NCBI RefSeq assembly: GCF_004364645.1
Contig: NZ_SOAW01000001.1
Span: forward strand, 992,001-1,056,000
Reading direction: 5' to 3'
Origin: Naumannella halotolerans
GTDB lineage: Bacteria > Actinomycetota > Actinomycetes > Propionibacteriales > Propionibacteriaceae
Length of the DNA: 64,000 nucleotides
Shown here: in pieces, positions 60,028 to 64,000 of the stretch
Position numbering within the stretch: position 1 is the stretch's first letter
How the letters are laid out: the number at the start of each line of letters is the position of its first letter
Made by a program: the position numbers and the translations under genes
The notes under the pieces: model-generated
What the model saw: only the letters and a program-made list of their open reading frames with translations
What the model was told of the DNA's origin: nothing
The model's database searches: none

Positions 60028-61563
60028 GTGACCATGACCGACACCTCCTTGGACCGAATCGGCTCCCTCATCCGGGACGCGCGAAAGCATCGTGGACTGA
60101 CCCAGCACCAGCTGGCCGAAGTGCTCGGCACCAGCCAGAGCGCGATCCACCGGATCGAGGCGGGCAACCAGAACCTCAGTCTGGACATGGTCGGGCGGAT
60201 CGCCCGGGCGCTGGACAGCGAGCTGATCACCGTCGGCCGCAAGGGCCCGGAGCACCTGCGGGTGCACGGTGGCCGCCCGCTCTCGGGCAGCATCTCCGTC
60301 CTCACCTCGAAGAACGCCGCAGTGGCGCTGCTGTGTGCCTCGCTGATCAACCGGGGCACCACGACGGTCCGCAACATCGCCCGGATCGAGGAGGTGAACC
60401 GGATCCTCGAGGTGCTGACCAGCATCGGGGTGAAGGCGACCTGGCTGCCCGGGACGAGTGACCTGGTGCTGGAGCGACCGGACCGGCTGGACCTGGAGGC
60501 GATGGATGTCGAGGCCGCCCGGCGTACCCGCTCGATCATCATGTTCCTCGGCCCGCTGCTGCACTACTACCCCGAATTCCTGCTGCCCTATGCCGGCGGC
60601 TGTGATCTGGGAGCACGGACCATCGAGCCGCATCTGCAGGTGCTCCGTCGGTTCGGGCTGACCGTCGAGGCCACCGAGGGCTACTACCACTGCAGGGTCG
60701 ACCGGGACTCGGTCGAGGGGAATCGGACCATCGTGCTCACCGAACGTGGTGACACCGTCACCGAGAACGCACTGATGGCGGCCGCGATGACCCCCGGTGA
60801 GACCACCCTGCGCAATGCCTCGTCCAACTACATGGTCCAGGACCTGTGCTTCTTCCTGCAGGCACTCGGGGTGACGATCGAGGGCGTCGGTACCACCACC
60901 CTCAAGATCTACGGTGTGGAGAGCATCAACCGCGATGTCGAGTACTTCCCGAGTGAGGACCCGATCGAGGCGATGAGCCTGCTGACCGCGGCGATCGTCA
61001 CCAATTCGGAGCTGACCGTCGAGCGTGCACCGATCGAGTTCCTCGAGATCGAGCTGGCGATCCTGACCGAGATGGGCCTGAAGTTCGATGTCAGCGAGGA
61101 GTACGTTGCGCGCAACGGCAAGACCCGGCTGGTGGACCTGACGATCCATCCCTCGCAGCTGAAGGCACCGATCGACAAACTTCACCCGATGCCCTTCCCC
61201 GGGCTGAACATCGACAATCTGCCGTTCTTCGGCGTGATCGCCGCCTCCGCCCAGGGACAGACGCTGATCAACGACTGGGTCTATGAGAACCGGGCGATCC
61301 GGATGACCGATCTGAACCGCCTCGGCGCCCAGGTCACCTTGCTGGACCCGCACCGGGTGCAGGTCACCGGCCCCACCAAGTGGCGCGGCCAGGAGGTCGT
61401 CTGCCCGCCGGCGCTGCGTCCGGCGGTCTGTCTGCTGCTCGGCATGCTGGCTGCCAAGGGCACCTCGATCCTGCGCGATGTCTACGTGATCAACCGCGGG
61501 TACGAGGATCTGGCCAACCGGCTGAACTCCGTCGGCGCCTCGATCGAGCGCTTCTCCGACTGA
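60028..61563 (+). CDS. XRE-type HTH fused to UDP-N-acetylglucosamine 1-carboxyvinyltransferase (MurA-like)
   Basis: A 511-aa fusion. Residues 10-67 form an XRE helix-turn-helix (LTQHQLAEVLGTSQSAIHRIE). Residues 77-511 are an EPT/MurA fold, which normally transfers enolpyruvate to UDP-GlcNAc. Key MurA residues appear kept: K95 (SKNAAV), C192 and R197 (GGCDLGAR), the Asp in PGLNIDNLPF, and the late Arg in ALRPAVCLLLGML. Start GTG at 60028 follows TATCGT by seven bases; a GTG at 60019 is the longest alternative. It may be an enzyme-linked regulator of wall precursor synthesis rather than the housekeeping MurA. Divergent from lpdA. Confidence 0.88.
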   Translation: MTMTDTSLDRIGSLIRDARKHRGLTQHQLAEVLGTSQSAIHRIEAGNQNLSLDMVGRIARALDSELITVGRKGPEHLRVHGGRPLSGSISVLTSKNAAVALLCASLINRGTTTVRNIARIEEVNRILEVLTSIGVKATWLPGTSDLVLERPDRLDLEAMDVEAARRTRSIIMFLGPLLHYYPEFLLPYAGGCDLGARTIEPHLQVLRRFGLTVEATEGYYHCRVDRDSVEGNRTIVLTERGDTVTENALMAAAMTPGETTLRNASSNYMVQDLCFFLQALGVTIEGVGTTTLKIYGVESINRDVEYFPSEDPIEAMSLLTAAIVTNSELTVERAPIEFLEIELAILTEMGLKFDVSEEYVARNGKTRLVDLTIHPSQLKAPIDKLHPMPFPGLNIDNLPFFGVIAASAQGQTLINDWVYENRAIRMTDLNRLGAQVTLLDPHRVQVTGPTKWRGQEVVCPPALRPAVCLLLGMLAAKGTSILRDVYVINRGYEDLANRLNSVGASIERFSD

Positions 61564-61568
61564 GCCGC

Positions 61569-62984
61569 TCAGGACCCGCTCGCGTCCCATTCGCCGAGTT
61601 CGGCCAGGCTGACCGGGCCGGCCAGCGGGCGCCGGCCGACCTGAGCCAGGGATCGCGCGCTCGGGGTGGGCGTGCGTTCGGTCAGACAGGCTGCGGCGAA
61701 GCCGCAGATCCGTCCCTGGCACCAGCCCATACCGGCCCGGGACAAACCCTTGGCGGTCCTGCCGTCGCCGGCGGCGAGATCGTCGCGGACACCCACCAGC
61801 TCGGCGACGGTGATCTCCTCGCAACGGCAGACGGTGGTGTCGGGCCGCAACCACTGGTCCCAGCGGGCGGGGACCGGTGATGCCTGGTGCAGGGTACGGG
61901 CGAAGCCTCGCTGCCGGGCCAGCTTCGCCGGCGGTCGACGCGGCGTACCCGCTGCTGCCGCGCCGGCGAGCCCGCCCTCGGTCAGTGCCAGGTCCACCCC
62001 GCCGACCCCGGTCGACTCCCCCGCCGCCCAGATCTGCGGATGTGAGGTGTGCTGCTGGTCGTCGACGACCAGCACCAGCGACCCGTCGGTGTCGGTACGG
62101 GTCTGCAGGCCCAGGGACAGGCCCAACTCCAACTGCGGGGTGAACCCCCAGCCCAGGGCGACCGTGTCGGTCTCGATCCGGCGCTGCGATCCGGGGACCG
62201 CCGAGCCGTCGGCCCGCAGCTTCGAGGTCACCACTGCCTCCACCCGGTCCGTGCCGAGAATCTCGGTGATCGCGGTCGAGGTGCGGTAGGGGATCCGGTG
62301 CCGCAGCAGCGCCAGCGCGTACCCCGCACCCTCGACCGCCTTCGAGACGAGCGTCGCCCGATGCAACCCGGGCAGCCAGCGGCGGATCGGATTGGCCTCG
62401 CAGACAGCCTCCACCCGGACCCCGGCGGCTGCGGCCTGGACGGCCACCGGCAGCAGGAACACCCCGGTGCCGGCGATCACCAGCCTCCGCCCGGGCGCGG
62501 TGCCGGAGCCCTTCAACAGGGCCTGCACCCCGCCGGCGGAGAAGACACCGGGCAGGTCCCAGCCGGGGATCGGCAGTTGGCGGTCGTAGGCACCGGTGGC
62601 CAACACCAGCCGATCCGCGGTGAGATCCGGGCGCGGCCCGGCATCCCTGGGCGAGTGGGTGTGCAGCAGCAGGCCGGTTCCGGTCTCCCGGATCGCGGCG
62701 ACCTGGGTGTCGGTGTGCACCACGACCCGGCCGGCGGCCCGCAACTCGGCCAGTCGGCGGCGCAACCGCAGATGTTCGGCCCAGTGGTGGGCGCCGCTGT
62801 TCACCGGCTCACCCTCGTCGCCGTGCCGGACGCGTTCGCTCGGGTGCCGCCAGAACTGTCCGCCCGGCTGGTCACCGGCATCGACCAGGATCACCCGGGC
62901 CCCGTGCTCGACCGCCGCCACGGCGGCGGTCAGCCCGGCCGGCCCGGCCCCGACGACGGCCACCTGCAGCGACTCCTCGGTCAC
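61569..62984 (-). CDS. FAD-dependent oxidoreductase, D-hydroxyproline dehydrogenase alpha-like subunit
   Basis: A 471-aa flavoprotein with a two-dinucleotide-binding-domain fold. It begins VAVVGAGPAGLTAAVAAVEHG (FAD) and has IAGTGVFLLPVA in the second domain. The C-terminus carries a BFD-like [2Fe-2S] motif: CRCEE followed by GWCQGRICG. This architecture, with the next two genes, is that of heterotrimeric D-hydroxyproline/opine/amino-acid dehydrogenases (HcnB/OoxA type). GTG start overlaps the ferredoxin-like gene in GTGA. Substrate probably a cyclic or N-alkylated amino acid; not determined. Convergent with the MurA fusion gene, 5 bp apart. Confidence 0.87.
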   Translation of the reverse strand: MTEESLQVAVVGAGPAGLTAAVAAVEHGARVILVDAGDQPGGQFWRHPSERVRHGDEGEPVNSGAHHWAEHLRLRRRLAELRAAGRVVVHTDTQVAAIRETGTGLLLHTHSPRDAGPRPDLTADRLVLATGAYDRQLPIPGWDLPGVFSAGGVQALLKGSGTAPGRRLVIAGTGVFLLPVAVQAAAAGVRVEAVCEANPIRRWLPGLHRATLVSKAVEGAGYALALLRHRIPYRTSTAITEILGTDRVEAVVTSKLRADGSAVPGSQRRIETDTVALGWGFTPQLELGLSLGLQTRTDTDGSLVLVVDDQQHTSHPQIWAAGESTGVGGVDLALTEGGLAGAAAAGTPRRPPAKLARQRGFARTLHQASPVPARWDQWLRPDTTVCRCEEITVAELVGVRDDLAAGDGRTAKGLSRAGMGWCQGRICGFAAACLTERTPTPSARSLAQVGRRPLAGPVSLAELGEWDASGS

Positions 62985-63247
62985 CGTTCGACCTCCCCGT
63001 CGAGTTGCACCCGCATCCCTTCGGCGACCTCCACCAGACAGGTACGCCGCGCCGCCACGTCGTCGATCGTCGCCAGACAGTCGAAACAGACCCCGATACC
63101 GCAGAAGGCACCGCGTGGCCGGCCACCGTGGCGGGTCCGCCGCCAGGCCACGTACCCGGCCTCCAGCAACGCCGCCGCGACGCTCTGCCCGGCCCGGGCC
63201 GGGGTGGGCTCCTGGTTCACGATCAGCTGGATCCGGTCGCCACTCAT
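62981..63247 (-). CDS. (2Fe-2S)-binding small subunit
   Basis: An 88-aa plant-type ferredoxin-like subunit (HcnA/OoxC type). The cluster cysteines lie in FCGIGVCFDC (about 48-57) and a fourth in RRTCLVEV (about 70). It would relay electrons between the two flavin subunits of the dehydrogenase. It overlaps the preceding and following genes by four bases each, so the trio is translated as a coupled unit. Confidence 0.9.
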   Translation of the reverse strand: MSGDRIQLIVNQEPTPARAGQSVAAALLEAGYVAWRRTRHGGRPRGAFCGIGVCFDCLATIDDVAARRTCLVEVAEGMRVQLDGEVER

Positions 63248-64000
63248 GCTGCCCCCGCGCTCGCCCGGTCGAAGCGGGCCGGATCGAACGGCAGCAAGGA
63301 CAGGTCGGGTTCGGCACCGGTGATCGCCTGTGCGAGCAGCTTGCCGGTGCCCACCGACAGGCCGATCCCCGCACCCTCGTGGCCGCCGGCATGCCACAGA
63401 CCTGGCAGTCGTGCATCGGCACCGATCGCCGGCAGATGGTCGGGCAGATAGGGCCGGAAACCGTGATAGTGGCGGATCGCCCGGACCCGGGCCAGGAACG
63501 GGAACAACTGGGTGGCATTGCGGGCCAGGGCGGCCAGGGCCTGATCACTGGGCCGGTCGTCGAACCCGACCCGTTCGCGGCTGGAGCCGATCAGCACCGT
63601 ACCGGCCGGGGTGCCCTCGATCACCGGTGAGGACTGCAGTGCGCCGTCGCCGCTGCCGACGTCGCCGACATACTCGGCGGCATAGACCTTGTGCCGGATC
63701 ATCGGCGGCAGCGGTTCGGTCACCAGTACGTACCCGCGGCGCGGCGCGACCGGCAGGCTCACCCCGGCCAGGGCGGCCACCGTGGCGGCCCAGGGTCCGG
63801 CCGCGTTGACCACCGCACCGGCATGGACCGGCCCGGCCTCGGTGCGTACCCCCAGCAGCCGGTCGCGGTCGACGATCAGCTCCCGTACCTCGGTCCGGGT
63901 GCTCAACTGTGCACCGGCGTCGCGGGCGAGCCGGAGCAGTGCGGCGGTGGCCAGGATCGGCTGCACCTGACAGTCGTCGGGGTAGAACGCACCACCGGCC
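63244..64000 (-). CDS. FAD-dependent D-amino-acid-dehydrogenase-like subunit (partial)
   Basis: The C-terminal 252 or so residues of a DadA/glycine-oxidase-fold flavoprotein; the start lies beyond the right edge. The visible part begins with AFYPDDCQVQPI and includes VVNAAGPWA (FAD domain), a substrate-domain stretch GYVLVTEPLPP, and the closing GLWHAGGHEGAGIGLSVGTGKLLA, typical of the beta (OoxB/HcnC) subunit. It is the first gene in this window of the three-subunit dehydrogenase operon. Relatives oxidise D-hydroxyproline, proline, sarcosine or opines; this one is unassigned. Confidence 0.88.
   Translation of the reverse strand, partial: AGGAFYPDDCQVQPILATAALLRLARDAGAQLSTRTEVRELIVDRDRLLGVRTEAGPVHAGAVVNAAGPWAATVAALAGVSLPVAPRRGYVLVTEPLPPMIRHKVYAAEYVGDVGSGDGALQSSPVIEGTPAGTVLIGSSRERVGFDDRPSDQALAALARNATQLFPFLARVRAIRHYHGFRPYLPDHLPAIGADARLPGLWHAGGHEGAGIGLSVGTGKLLAQAITGAEPDLSLLPFDPARFDRASAGAA

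Overview
The window is about 64 kb of very GC-rich, densely packed chromosome with actinobacterial gene content: a mycofactocin locus, an FprA-type ferredoxin reductase, PPK2, galactofuranosyl transfer genes and DtxR-like sequence. Many genes start with GTG or TTG. At least eight appear to be leaderless, with a TANNNT -10 hexamer 5-7 bases before the start codon. I infer a high-GC actinomycete. A non-mycolate lineage such as the Propionibacteriales is possible, but the sequence does not settle this. I saw no tRNA, rRNA, CRISPR array, prophage or insertion sequence.

Layout. 0-18.9 kb is mostly housekeeping and accessory metabolism: inositol-phosphatase family, polyphosphate kinase 2, a TPR protein, a zinc alcohol dehydrogenase, a putative N-acetylglutaminylglutamine amide (osmolyte) amidotransferase coupled to an S9 peptidase, a Gfo/Idh/MocA oxidoreductase, a LOG-family protein, FprA followed by a 17-bp tandem array, MmcQ/YjbR, a YeiH transporter with a 51-residue partner, a prolyl oligopeptidase, a lipoprotein and a double-hotdog thioesterase.

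18.9-34.3 kb is a continuous mycofactocin and alcohol-oxidation island. mftA-B-C-E-F run leftward. Divergent from mftA are the NDMA-dependent methanol dehydrogenase gene (mdo), a MoxR ATPase, a VWA protein and the methyltransferase mftM. Converging on these are mftD, a mycofactocin-type SDR, a second iron alcohol dehydrogenase and a sensor kinase/regulator pair resembling MadS/MadR. Together they make the redox peptide MftA, cyclise it (B, C), trim it (E), oxidise it (D), glycosylate it (F) and methylate it (M), and supply dehydrogenases that would use it. I did not find mftG or mftR. Two copies of a palindromic element lie exactly 22 bp upstream of the -10 hexamers of mftD and of the SDR operon, which suggests a shared activator.

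34.4-41.5 kb carries a CPA1 antiporter, a small membrane protein, a decayed gene fragment, a dicarboxylate symporter, a secreted lysozyme-like protein with a long leader, and a divergent ArsR/MFS pair with nested palindromes.

41.6-56.4 kb is a cell-surface polysaccharide locus: GlfT2-like galactofuranosyltransferase, UDP-galactopyranose mutase, UDP-glucose dehydrogenase, several glycosyltransferases, a flippase-like UPF0104 protein, a GT-C-like membrane protein, and a Wzm/Wzt ABC exporter followed by a GlfT1-like transferase. This gene set resembles mycobacterial galactan synthesis and export.

56.4-64 kb holds a Nudix hydrolase, a DUF1206 protein, an HhH-GPD protein, dihydrolipoyl dehydrogenase, a divergent XRE-HTH/MurA fusion protein, and the start of a three-subunit D-hydroxyproline-dehydrogenase-like operon that runs off the right edge.
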